Shown here piece after piece: positions 11,772 through 22,512 of a DNA stretch of 64,000 nt. This DNA is from Vanilla planifolia. Lineage: Eukaryota; Streptophyta; Magnoliopsida; Asparagales; Orchidaceae. The notes under the pieces were generated by a model. It was not told the origin of the DNA, did no database searches, and worked only from the letters and a program-made list of their open reading frames with translations. The stretch is from NCBI GenBank assembly GCA_023846275.1, contig CM043865.1:5010068-5074067 (forward strand), written 5' to 3'. Positions within the stretch are counted from its first letter, which is position 1. Every line of letters starts with the position of its first letter. The translations under genes and the position numbers were made by a program.

Positions 11772-12480
11772 GGGCAACCTTTTCCTCTTCCTTTTCCTCT
11801 CTGTTCCTCTTCAATCCCCAGTGCTCAACATCATGACGAACTGGGTTTGGGTTTGGGTTCTCATGTGGCCTTGAGAGGGTTTTCAGTGACATGACCATAA
11901 GAAAGAAGGAATGTGTTGTTTTGAGAGGAAGAAGCTCTTAACAGCGTGTATTTATAGTCATCATTTCAAGATTTTCTATATAAAAATGTATATAAGTTTT
12001 ATAAAGCTATTAAAGAAAATAATGTTAGTTAAAATCTTTTTCAGTTTCCAATTTTAAAAAATATATGCTATCTTTTATAAAGCAGTTTGAATTTTTATTT
12101 TGGATTTGTAATTTCTTAATCTAAAATTATTCCTATATCATTTGAAATTCAATTGTTTTAGCAATAAATGATAAAAAAATTAATAAAATGCTTTTGCACT
12201 TTGTTGATCTATAATTTTTTTTATATTTATATTTTGTTTATAAGACCATTTCTTTATAATATTCATGAATTAAAGCTTGCATACAGTATTCATGTTCTTC
12301 ACACATTATTCAACAAGGTTACACATAATTCTTATGCTAATAATGATGAAATTATTTAAGCCAACTAAAGTTTTGTGATCATAATATTTTAGGAGAATTT
12401 AATGATTATATTCATGCATTTTACTTGTTTGTTTAACATGTATCTACAACATAAAAAATAACTTTTATAATTTAAGTTCT
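11772..12480 (+). repeat. Direct duplication block, copy 2
   Basis: Collinear with 5167-5745, same orientation, with the strongest match in the last 200 bp (CATTCATGTTCTTCACACAT, TGATGAAATTATTTAAGCCA, ACTAAAGTTTTGT). Divergence is substantial, so the duplication is not recent. Copy 2 carries a longer zinc-finger-derived segment at its left end than copy 1. Confidence 0.65.
11775..11965 (-). pseudogene. C2H2 zinc-finger gene fragment with its own TATA box
   Basis: On the - strand a TATAAATA box (11949-11956) is followed by an ATG at about 11899 and a frame of about 48 codons with no complete finger. The DNA keeps the finger-encoding word GGCCACATGAGAAC and the downstream word GGGATTGAAGA, both also present in the copy at 11229-11480, so this is a rearranged fragment of the same gene. 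Bases 11785-11814 match one arm of the foldback at 5099-5216 at 29 of 30 positions. It may be transcribed but probably does not make a zinc-finger protein. Confidence 0.45.
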
Positions 12481-13332
12481 TGTTTAATTCTAGTTAATCT
12501 TTAAGATTTTATTTTATAATTAAGATACTTTTTAGTTTATCTATTTAATTAATAATTCATAATCCTATATTTAAAGCTCATTTTCTTCTTTTTTAGGTTT
12601 CATACTCTCTATCTGACAACATATGATTTTTATAAAATTTTATTAAATTGTCAAAATAAGAAAAATAATTCTCATGTGTTTGAGAATATTATGGTTACAC
12701 CTTAAACAATTATCATCAATTATAGAGTACTTTTAATAAATAATTATAAAAACATTTATAGGAAGAATTTTTATAACATATTTTGTTGATATTTTAATTT
12801 CTAGCTTAGATAAGAGTATCCATTTGGATCATTCTAATAAAGCTATTGAGAAGCTAAGAAAGGAAAGATTATTTAAAAATTTGAAAAAAAATATTTGACT
12901 ACAAAATCAAAAATAATTTTTTAAAACTTTATTGTATTTAAGAAAAGCTTGTAGTTTGAACCTACAAAAATAAAGTTGATGGTATAAAAACTTATATCAA
13001 AATGTCTTATTAAACTTCACAACATCAATAATCTCATAATTGATTTCTTAAAAAAGGTAGATTTGTTTAAATTAGAGAAGTCATAAATTTATCCAAATTA
13101 AATCCTTAATAACTTATTCATAAATATTAAACTTGTGAGGGTTTTTAAAAGTATTTTATATTACATGTGATGCTCCTAAAATCGGCAATGGTAAAATTTT
13201 TAGTCAAAAAGAAATTTAATAAAATATTTTAGTAAAAACATAAATGAAATAAAATAAATTTATTCTATCTTTAACGATAAATTTTATATTATTACACAAG
13301 CTTTAACCAAAAATAAAATAGAAACCAGAGTT
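12481..13332. other. AT-rich intergenic DNA, nothing recognised
   Basis: No frame of note, no RNA gene, no recognisable repeat. It ends at the LINE target-site duplication. Confidence 0.6.
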
Positions 13333-13348
13333 TAAATCAATGTGTTTC
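13333..13348 (+). repeat. LINE target-site duplication, left copy
   Basis: The 16 bases TAAATCAATGTGTTTC occur here and, identically, at 23278-23293. This copy sits directly against the T run that is the LINE poly-A tail on the other strand. A perfect 16-bp duplication is typical of target-primed reverse transcription. Confidence 0.93.
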
Positions 13349-13371
13349 TTTTTTTTTTTTTTTTTTTTTTT
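13349..13371 (-). other. LINE poly-A tail
   Basis: A run of 23 T on the + strand, equal to 23 A at the 3' end of the - strand LINE. It begins only about 45 bases after the ORF2 stop codon, so the 3' UTR is very short. Confidence 0.9.
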
Positions 13372-13417
13372 GATTCAAAAGAGGCATAAGCCTAACAAAA
13401 GATACACCGTGAATCCC

Positions 13418-14552
13418 TCACGGAGGGTCAAAGAGAAAATCGATCAACATTAGTTTAACGAGTGGCTTAGGCAGGGGCATCCCCCCATTCCAAGCAAACT
13501 CATGACAACAAGCACCACGTGCCACCCAATCAGCCGCCGCATTTCCCTCCCTATAGATGTGGGTAATACGAAGGCCATCCAGACATCTAGCATATGCGAT
13601 GACCTCAGCTAGAGGGCCAACCTCAGGCGGGTTCGAAATGATCCTCCTGACCTCCGACAACGCCAGCATCGAATCAGTCTGTATCTCCACTGCGCGGTAC
13701 TGGATCAAGGAATCCTTCAAAAGCTTGAAGGCTTCCAGGATCGCCTGAACCTCCATGGCCACGCAGGCCTGCGAAAGAACCCTCTTGCCTAGCACCCATA
13801 TAGGCTTTCCCAAGAAATCCCTCACCACAATTCCAAGGCCGGCGGAGTTGTGACCAAAAGCAGCGTCACAGTTAACTCTGATCCATCCAGTGGGGGGGGG
13901 GGGAACCCAAGTAAGAGTTATCGGCACTTCCGAAGAACTGCATAGGCTCCCGCTGGACATGGATGAATGATGGCTACATGGCTTCGCTGCTATAGTAAGC
14001 TCCATCCTCATGTTGTGCATCATAGCACTGGGATTGCAAACGGGAACATTATGTCGCTTCATGTTCCGTCTCTCCCAAATGTAATACATAGTGGTCTCCA
14101 ATATAGCGGCATGACCAGCACCAACCCCGTGTCTCGCCGCCGGTGCAGCAATGAGCTGCAAAGCCCGGTCAAGGAAGGTCAAACCCGCGGTCCAAGACCC
14201 CAGCAGCACAGCCGTCGCCTCGCATGCATGCATGCCCTTCCAAAAAACCTGGGCTTGCGGACATTCCCAAAACAGATGCTGCGTGGACTCCTCCGCCGCG
14301 CAGCCCCAAGTGCACCAACTATCTAGAGCCATTCCTCTCCGAGCAAGCCAGGTCATCGTAGGGAGGTGGTCACCGATAACACGCCACAGGAACATTCGTA
14401 CTCGTGGCAATGTCCTCATCTTCCACAATCCTCATGCGGTCCAAGACCACCCTGTTTTCCGGCCTGAGGACGTTGCCGGCGCTGCACTTTAGATCCTGGT
14501 AAATCCTGCCATTGTCAACCCCCTCAGCCTCGGTCTGCACCTGAATCAGAGT
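13418..14552 (-). pseudogene. LINE ORF2, 3' part (zf-RVT motif and RNase H domain)
   Basis: The downstream part of ORF2, cut from the rest by the nested LTR. The open frame 14428-13418 holds a Cys/His motif (C39, C43, H51, C56) of the zf-RVT type found after plant LINE reverse transcriptases. A RNase H fold follows with all four expected acidic residues (D188, E226, D252, D300), the last in REGNAAAD. Plant L1 elements are known to have gained such a domain. Directly after the LTR the coding frame (TLIQVQTEAEG...) differs from the frame of the finger, so a frameshift lies between about 14552 and 14428. The start given for the 336-residue frame is a TTG inside ORF2, not a true initiation codon. 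A pure G run on the + strand (near 13892-13902) encodes a Pro stretch. Confidence 0.9.
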
Positions 14553-14557
14553 ATCCT
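14553..14557 (+). repeat. Target-site duplication of the solo LTR, left copy
   Basis: ATCCT here and at 17563-17567, directly flanking the TG...CA ends of the 3005-bp LTR. Five bases is the usual duplication length for plant LTR-retrotransposons. Confidence 0.92.
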
Positions 14558-17500
14558 TGTTATACCCGGTAAAATTTTATGTATTTGATCTTTAATAAAT
14601 TAATTGTGGCTTGGATGATTTCGAATCGACAGTAGGATGAGCCAGGAACTCAATTGTAGGCTATTGGAATTTCTGAAATCTTTTGGGAATTTTTCGGAGC
14701 ACCGAGGAATTTTTAATTAATTTTCCCTATTTAATTGGATTTATTAGATTTTTAGAAATTCGAAAATCTAATTAAATTAAACCGGAAATCGTTTTTTTAT
14801 CGCGCGTGAACCGGACCGGAACGGTTCAGCGGAGGCGGAGGCGGTTCGCCGGGTGAGTTTGCGTGTGCGTTCTAATAAGCGGATCGGACGATCGAGATCG
14901 GCGGGTGAGATCGAACCGGCTGATCGGGTGCTTACCGTGTGGATAGCGTGTCGACAGCGCGTATCGGGTGCTCACGTGTCGAAAACGTGTCGAACGCGTA
15001 ACGGGTTCACCGTGTCGGCCCGGGGTATAAAAACCCTCGCGAAGCAGCGAATAGGGTTTTCGTTCGACGGCGATAGTGAGGAAATTCCCGGCGTACGGCG
15101 CGTGATTCCGGCGGCCTGGCAAGGGGCTTTTTGTGCCCGGAGATTCACGAGACCGAGGAGAGTCGATTGAGACCAAATTCGTTCGGCGAGGAGCTGCGGC
15201 GAGCTGCGGACGAGCTTCACCGTCGCCGGCGTCTTCGAGGTAGGAATTTCAGATATTTAAATTAGATAATTAGCAAATTGAAGCATGTATTAGTTGCAAA
15301 TCTCTATCTAAGCATGCGAATGTGATTTTTGAAGCTAATTGTACAAATTATCGAAAATTGCATGTTAGGGTTTTCGGGACGTTAATTTGTTTCGCCGAAA
15401 TTGGAAAATTACCAAGCATGAGGATTTAAATATGCCACTTTATTCATGTTAATATGATTGTATAATGCTAGAACTATAATTTCGTGAATTGTCAACATGA
15501 GGATTAGACGAAACTGCTCGGCGGAAAACTTGATTTAAACCTTAGGAAATTAGCGACATTATTGGAACATTAGGATAGTACGAACATGTTCTCCTTGTTC
15601 GCAGTCGCCGGAAATCGACGGAATGATCGTATTGGTCGGCTATTGCGGCGGCTAGGGTTTCGCGGACGACGGGCGAAGGAAGGAGACGAATTAAGGATTA
15701 ATTAGGGATTAGTTGAATTATTAAGAGAATAATAATAATATTAATCATTAATATTATATATAAGCGTCGGCTGAATTTCGGATTAATAACTGACCGGCGG
15801 GGTTTGGTTCAGCATGAAAGCCCGAACCGGTGGCAAGATGCGATTCAGGGGATTCGGCGCGGTATAGTGATTAGCAAAATTTTAAATTCGGGGAATTATT
15901 CCGAATTTTGGAAAAAATGGATAAATGCAAAATTTGATATTTCAAATTTAGGAAAAATTCGATAATTGAGTTTTAGGAATTATTTACATTTAGGAAATTC
16001 AAGGAAAATCAGAAAACTTGGAAATGAGGAATTTCGAAAATTCTAGAGATCAGTGGGTAAAGAACAAATTTCCTGAAGTGGGGAAAAATGTTATCACTGA
16101 TGACAGTACAGCTGGAAACAGTCAGACAAAGGTATGGTACACGGATGCTACCAGAACAGTCAGTAATTGACAATTGTGTTGCTTTGATGGCAACGGCATG
16201 GATTGAGTCAGTTTATTCAGTATTGGCATATTTCATGGATTGGCATATTGGACCGGACTACTATAGACCCTATATGATGTTTTAGGGTAGTTGTGGTAGG
16301 TAACTGTGCGGTTCGGACTTAACTTCCACAGTATACATGTAGACTGGTATACGCCTTGTTGTACCTGGACACATGTTGCCGAATCTTGGAGTTAGAGATT
16401 GGCAATGACTGTAGGGGCGTGAGCTTCTATGGAAGTTGTTGGTAGAGGACTCCTTGGGACGGTGGCTGAGTCAATCTCTCCTGGTCCATGTGTGTAGGCC
16501 TGCGCGCCTGAGGGTGGCAGGGGTGTCTCGCAGTGGCTAGCCAAGTGTGTAGGCCTGCGCGCCTTAGGGTGGCAGGGGTGTCTCACGTTGGCTAGAGATT
16601 ATGTGACTGGATCTGTCTGTAGTCTCCAGGAGATTGATTGACGAGAGACACTGCGGTGTCGGGTGCTTAGGCGCCATGCGTGTTTCGAGATGGGCGTTCC
16701 CACTGGCACGTTGCCTGGTAGCCCAGAGGAGAGCTACTCTGGTGTGACTGGGGTGGCTGTGGTTGGTCGGAGTCTGGGACTGAGAGTGCCTATCCACCGT
16801 ACATTGTTATGCTGTATTCCTGTATTTTTGCTATTATCCTTCTCTTGCATGTGAGTTTTACTAGCTGACTTTCCTACTGGGCGTAGCTCATTCCTGTATT
16901 ATATATTTTCAGTGGCTCGGCAGACTTGACGCTACCGGATTAGGTGGGATCGTGGTCAGCAGGCTTGTGAAGGATTTCTGATTGGTGATTGTCTGAGATA
17001 TTCTGGTTAGTTGATTGTTGCTGTTGGATGTTTCAGTGAGACTGTTATTCTCATATGTTACATATAATTTGAGGGTAATTCGGAATTATGTATCTGGATG
17101 AACAATATTACACTTGTGGACTTGTATCTTATTCTTGTAATGTAGTTCCATTTACTGTCTTATCTTATTGTCTTGGAGTATGGTGAGTGGAGTGCTACAT
17201 TTATCTGTGGATGTTATATATCTTTCTGTTTGATGGTGAGGTCATTACATGACTATGGAACTTAACCGTGGGGGTTCAGACTTCTATTAGATCGGTTCTC
17301 CTACCGGTGTGGGTAAGGAGTATTTGGTCTAGTAGGAGTAACATTGCGCGAGTCCATCTGTTAACTCAGGAGTCATGAACCTGACTTGACGGTGTACCCG
17401 GGAGATGGGATCCACATTGTTAAGGAAAGTAGGTGTGTAATGATGTGTTATATCCTATGTTTTCGTAGGCTGCTCAGGTTGGTATGGGACGATCTGAGCT

Positions 17501-17562
17501 GTCTATATAAAAAAAAAAAAATGTATGCCAAAAATCAGCCTAGGAAAAAATGGGGTGTAACA
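14558..17562 (+). mobile_element. Solo LTR of a Ty3/gypsy-like retrotransposon, nested in the LINE
   Basis: A 3005-bp unit that begins TGTTATACCC and ends GGGTGTAACA, flanked on both sides by ATCCT. It has no gag or pol content, so it is a lone LTR, the usual product of recombination between the two LTRs of a full element. The promoter side reads on the + strand: TATAAAAA at 15026-15033 lies in a GC-rich stretch. It contains a two-copy 55-bp tandem repeat (16490-16544 and 16545-16599). The long LTR and its ends fit long-LTR gypsy lineages such as Tekay/Del, but the LTR alone cannot settle the lineage. Intact ends and duplication suggest a fairly recent insertion, later than the LINE it interrupts. 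Open frames inside it are chance. Confidence 0.9.
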
Positions 17563-17567
17563 ATCCT
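17563..17567 (+). repeat. Target-site duplication of the solo LTR, right copy
   Basis: ATCCT, identical to 14553-14557. It directly follows the CA end of the LTR, and the LINE coding frame resumes beyond it. Confidence 0.92.
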
Positions 17568-20500
17568 TCTCTGTCAAACGGGCCCTAGGCAAATGGAGAA
17601 CCCTGTCAAACAAAAGTGCACCCGCCCACTCGCGTATCCTGTCAACATCCCAGTCCCCATCCTTGGTGAGGCAACCAGCCACGCAATCCGGCCACGCCGC
17701 CACCATGTTAATGAACATAGGCCACCTACAGATCGGAAGGAAGCCCAACCAATTATCTTCCTCAAATCTCGCCGACTTCCCATCACCAATTCTCCACACA
17801 AAATTCCCTACCGCAGTCGGCATTGCCTCAAGAACAAGCTTGTAGACATGAGAAGCATTCCAAGGGATCCTCAGATCAGAAAACGTCCTGCTATATTTCC
17901 GCCTCATGATTTCCACCCAGGGGCTGTCTTCACGGCTCAATAAGCGCCTGCACTGCTTCATAAGTAAGACGCGCTGCCAAGTGCGGAGGTCCCGAAGCCC
18001 AAGGCCGCCGGCGTCCTTCGGTGAAGTAATTTTGTGCCAGGGCGCATAGTGCACTGACTGCTTGTTACTAACCCCACACCACAAGAAATTCCGAATTCTC
18101 CTTTCGATCTCGTCCACAACGCCCATGGGCACGGCGCAGTGGCTAAGTATATAACTCGGGATAGCATTAAGGACCGAGGAAGCCAGGGTCAATCTGCCAA
18201 CGAGTGATAGCGGTCGAATCCGCCAACAGGCAATGCAAGCTTCCAGCTTCTGAATAAGGAAGTCAAAGTCAATTCTCTTAAGCCGTTTTGCTGCAATCGG
18301 CACCCCCAGGTATGTAAGAGTTGACCCACTAGCCATTCTAAGCTTTTCCGCCAGCAGCTTAGTCGTCTTTTTACTGCATCTCCTGCTAAAAAAAACCTTC
18401 GACTTGGAGAGATTAAGCCTGCAACCTTGCTGAATCTCTTAATAATTTTGCACACCGCACTCACGGCCCTAACCGTGGCTTATGCGTATAAGAGAACATC
18501 ATCAGCATAAAGCAGGTGGGACACCAGCGGCGTGTGTTGCCCCGACCTGAAGCCCAGCAGCTGTTTGGACTCATACTCGTGCACCATAATGGAAAGAAAC
18601 TCCGTCGCAATGACGTATAAGTAAGGTGACAGCGGGCAGCCCTGCCGTAGCCCCCTCTGTGCCTCCACCCATGGAAGATGGACACCGTTGACGAGAACCC
18701 CGAACCTTGGAGATAAAATGCACGCTTCAATCCATTTGCACCATCGTGGAGGGAATCCCATACACTGCATCATCCCGAACAGAAAGTCCCACCTCACAGA
18801 ATCATATGCTTGCGCCATGTCCAGCTTGACTACCATGAGCCCAGAGTAGGAAGAGCAGGAGTGCATGCGAGATGCCATTTCCTGCGCAATGAACACATTA
18901 TCAGATATACAGCGACCAGGGATGAAGGCACCCTGCTCGCGCGAGATAAGGAGATGCAGCCAAGGTTTCAGTCTATTCACAAGGATACGCGCCACCACCT
19001 TGTAAACAGAATTGCAAAGGCTAATTGGGCGGAAATGCGCCGGCACGCATGCACCCTGCCGCTTAGGAACTAGAACCACTAAGGTGTCCTTCCACTCCTT
19101 CGGCATCCGCTTTTCATCGAAAAATGCAAGCACCGCGCGGATGATATCTCTATGGGTGATCTTCCAGAAGCCATGGATAAACTCGACAGAAATTCCGTCA
19201 TTTCCAGGGGCTTTATTTCTTCTCAAACCACGGATTGCCGCGACGACCTCCGATTCAGTGACCCTACGGCTCAGCTGTTCGGCCATGTCACCGCTCACCA
19301 CAGCATGCGGTGAGACGTTCATGGGCGGAAGCACACGCTCCGCACTGCGCCACTTAGCCTCAAAGAAAGCTAGTAGGACGGCGTTAACACTCTCAGGCGT
19401 GTCCACCACTCTGCCCTCCTCATCCTTGAGCTGTTCAATTCTATTCTTCCGCAGGCGGGACGAAGCGGCCTCATGAAAGAACCTAGAGTTACAGTCTCCC
19501 AGCTGCGCCCAGTGGAGCTTCGCCCGCTGCCACCACCACTTCTCCTCAAGTATACACCCACGATGAAATGCCGAAATCATATGTCCCAAGTGCGAACTTT
19601 CCTCTGCATCCAGCCCTTCATTCGACTCCTTCGTCTGCAAATCATTAATATGTCTCTCCAGTTCCGTATTGTTCTCGACAATATTTCCTACCTCAGTTCT
19701 GCTCCACATCCGCAGTGCGACAAGAGAGCGGTGAAATTTAACTGATAGCTTCTTCATGTGATCTCCACCCACGTGCCTGCCCCATGCATGGTGCACCACC
19801 CCTATGGACTGCGGAAAATCCAGCCAAATATTCTCAAATTGAAGCCTTGCTGCGTTCCCCTGCGGCTGACTGCTACCCAGCTTGACTAGCAAAGGGCAAT
19901 GATCTGAGCCAAGGCGGCTGAGATGCGTGACGGAGCACTCAGGAAACTCTTGAAGCCCAGCATTATTAAGCAGCACCCTATCGAGCCTCTCCAAGATCCG
20001 CGCTCGGCCTTGCTTCCCATTGCACCATGTGAATATATTTCCGGAAAAACCCACGTCCACCAGCTGCAGTTCTTGCATAATGTCGGCGAACTCCTGCTGC
20101 TGACTACCAAAAGTGAATCTCCGTCCACCTCGTTTTTCTTCCTGCGTCATTATAATGTTAAAGTCACCCGCCACCATGAAAGGAACCTCCCGGGAAGCCA
20201 CACTCCTTACTGCATCCCACACCTCGCGTCGCGTGAAATGGTCCTTCGGGCCATACACCACGCAGCAGCCCAACTTCTTCATGCCACTTATTTTGATCTC
20301 GAGTGCTACCACGTGGAGTGCGGAAAAGGTGATCGAGATATCCACCCAGCATTTCCACAGCAGAACTATTCCTGCTGACATCCCAGCAGAGGGCTGCACC
20401 GCAAAGTTCCATTCCCTCCCGATGAGCCAATCGACATCCTTCCGCGTGAATGATTTAGCCCTCGTCTCCACAAGGGCCACCACCGCAACGCTATTCTCGC

Positions 20501-20579
20501 GAACGAGTCTACGTAAGTATCATTTAGATTTCCTATCCCGAATCCCCCTGATATTCCAGAACACAACTTTGACCGTCAT
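17563..20579 (-). pseudogene. LINE ORF2, 5' part (endonuclease and reverse transcriptase)
   Basis: ORF2 starts at the ATG at 20579 (MTVKVVFWNIRGI, the usual start of an apurinic-type endonuclease). In-frame codon 20 is TGA (20520-20522), after which the same frame runs without a stop to 18480. It contains the endonuclease landmarks VETR, AGDFNI and SDHCPL and the reverse transcriptase blocks FRPISLCN, QGAFIPGR, KLDMAQAYDSV, RQGCPLSP and the catalytic YADD at about codons 691-694. A TAA (18480-18482) interrupts the frame 5 codons after YADD. A frameshift near 18425 then moves the reading to the frame 18336-17563, which holds the thumb and connection region (YLGVPI, GGLGLRDL) up to the LTR insertion point. 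With the 3' part the original protein would be about 1380 residues, normal for the family. Confidence 0.93.
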
Positions 20580-20763
20580 TTGTAAAATTGTGTCAAAATT
20601 ATCCCCAATTCAGCTAGATTCCCGTTGCACCCGCACCAGTGCACTTATCTTCATGCCATCACGCCAAATCACAGCCTCGCCTGAATATTTAGCTGCCAAC
20701 CGCCAACATCCAGTTCCAAAGCTTCTGCGCCCCACGAAGCACAGCCCAGGAGCTTCCCTCCTA

Positions 20764-22512
20764 CTACATGCTGTTGTAATTGACATCATCTCTACGTATA
20801 CCTTCCTTCATTGCATAATCCATCTCCCGCATTGGCTTCTTCCCCTTATCTTTTGGGAACCAAGCCCGTCTTAACAAGTCCCTTCCTCTGGCCTTGGAAA
20901 CGCTTCTTGCCCTGGCAATTGTTCTGGTTTGAATTCTGCTTGGGTTCTGGGGCAGCCTAAGAGCATTGTTGTTAGCTTCTTGCCTCCTACGTCGAGGAAG
21001 AACCAACATCCATGGACCAAGTTCCCCCCGCTTTATATTCCCCTCCACCCCGTACTCATCGCTCTTCGATTTGCTCTGGATTTTGGAGCACTCCGCTCCA
21101 TCTTCAAGTACATGGCACGAGGAATTCGCCACGTCCCTCGTCGGTCTACGAACAGGCTCCTGACTATCGAAGACACCCGCCTCCTTCTTGCTTGTTGATG
21201 CTGCATGTGTGGTTGCTATTGGTTCAGCAATTCCGGTTGTTACCTTCTCCCTCTTCTCCGCATCCTTCCCAAGTGTGTCTGCATGCACAGCCTTCTGTGT
21301 CTCTTGCATACTGCAGCTCCCTGCAAGGTGCCCCACACGCCCGCAGTAGAAGCAACCCCTTGGTAGCCCCTCATATTCAAACGGCTGATATACTCTGCCA
21401 AACTCTCCATTCAACCAGGTGCCAGGCTTTAAGGGTTTTGAGAGATCCATACGAATGCAAACTCTAGCGAAAGCAGACCTTTGTATGTCGGCCGTCCAGC
21501 CGTCTAACAGGAAGGGCTCCCCAATCGCTTTGGCTATTCTTAGGATGTTTTCCACGTCCCAATAAATGAGCGGAAGGCCGGGGAAGCGCACCCAGATAGG
21601 TGCACGCATTGCAGTCGAGTCGTTTGGGCTGAAATCGTGCGTCCACAGGTCCAGCCCCATAGCTTGGCCGGCGACCTGCCACGGCCCTCCCAACCACACC
21701 TCGTTCCTGTCTTGCATGCCGTCGAAGTGTAGAACAAAACAGCCAGAGGTCAGGTCCAGAATCTTGAAGTTTTTGTAATGTCCCCAGCGCTTCTGCAAGA
21801 CCCGTGCTATGGCAAAGAACGGGAGGGAGTTGCCAAAAACGCGGCCAACCAGGTCGAATTTATGGAACTCAATACGTCTATAACACGCTTCAGATGACAT
21901 TAACACATCTGCATTCTCTGCCTGGTCAGGCATACCCACTGCTCTCTCTTTAACATCAATTGTAGCTGGCCGAACAAAGGGCATAACCCGTTCACTGGGA
22001 GCACTGATTTTCGAGACTAAGGCCTCCCTGAAACTCATTCTATTCAGTTGAGCCTCCTGGTTCTTAGCCTGCAATGGAGAGCTACCCGCTACCCCCCCGA
22101 CAACTTCCTGAACTAAGCAATGAGTTTCCTCCATCCGCGGACATCCCGCGTGGTCCTGGGCTTTCCTCTCCTCACCTCCCAGGACAGCCAGAGCGTCACC
22201 CGCCTGCCTGCTGTGCCCAGAGGACTCCACCAGCGCTTCCTTCCCTTTGGACGAAGACGCCCCCTCCGCCCCTGGGCCAACCACTGCTGCAGGGCTCCAC
22301 GACGAATCAGTGCGTTCAGGCAATGACACCGCCTCCTGCCTCAGGGATCCAACCCCCTCAACGTCAACATGGGCTCCAGAGGCACAACTAATCGGCTTCT
22401 CAGTGTCCAATCCCATTTCTTCTGTAGAGCTTGTACAGAATTCTCTATTCGGCGATATACTCATGGACGCCCTCGTTTTCCGATGGCTCCTCCTTCCCTT
22501 GGATCCCGCCAT
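20764..22512 (-). CDS. LINE ORF1 protein (DUF4283 RNA-binding domain, CCHC zinc knuckle)
   Basis: An uninterrupted 582-codon frame from the ATG at 22512. Residues 1-200 are Ser/Glu/Ala-rich and probably disordered. Residues about 205-345 match the DUF4283 domain seen in plant LINE ORF1 proteins (FVLHFDG, GGPWQV, IWVRFPGLP, A.IGEP). A zinc knuckle follows at C387, C390, H395 and C400. The last 180 residues are basic. The family's ORF1 protein binds the element's RNA to form the particle used in retrotransposition. The frame is intact although ORF2 is broken, so it could still be translated if the element is transcribed. Its stop lies about 185 bp before the ORF2 start. Confidence 0.93.
   Translation of the reverse strand: MAGSKGRRSHRKTRASMSISPNREFCTSSTEEMGLDTEKPISCASGAHVDVEGVGSLRQEAVSLPERTDSSWSPAAVVGPGAEGASSSKGKEALVESSGHSRQAGDALAVLGGEERKAQDHAGCPRMEETHCLVQEVVGGVAGSSPLQAKNQEAQLNRMSFREALVSKISAPSERVMPFVRPATIDVKERAVGMPDQAENADVLMSSEACYRRIEFHKFDLVGRVFGNSLPFFAIARVLQKRWGHYKNFKILDLTSGCFVLHFDGMQDRNEVWLGGPWQVAGQAMGLDLWTHDFSPNDSTAMRAPIWVRFPGLPLIYWDVENILRIAKAIGEPFLLDGWTADIQRSAFARVCIRMDLSKPLKPGTWLNGEFGRVYQPFEYEGLPRGCFYCGRVGHLAGSCSMQETQKAVHADTLGKDAEKREKVTTGIAEPIATTHAASTSKKEAGVFDSQEPVRRPTRDVANSSCHVLEDGAECSKIQSKSKSDEYGVEGNIKRGELGPWMLVLPRRRRQEANNNALRLPQNPSRIQTRTIARARSVSKARGRDLLRRAWFPKDKGKKPMREMDYAMKEGIRRDDVNYNSM

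Noticed and set aside
14826-15220. Overlapping frames of about 80-116 codons on both strands
   Set aside because: GC-rich part of the solo LTR around its TATA box; frames on both strands reflect composition only.
16490-16599. Short tandem repeat that might suggest a CRISPR-like array
   Set aside because: Only two adjoining 55-bp units without spacers, inside an LTR of a plant genome.
17386-17943. 185-codon + strand frame
   Set aside because: It spans the junction of the solo LTR and the LINE, so it cannot be an inherited gene.
20113-20874. 253-codon + strand frame
   Set aside because: It is antisense to the LINE ORF2 start, spacer and ORF1 end, whose - strand reading shows clear domains.
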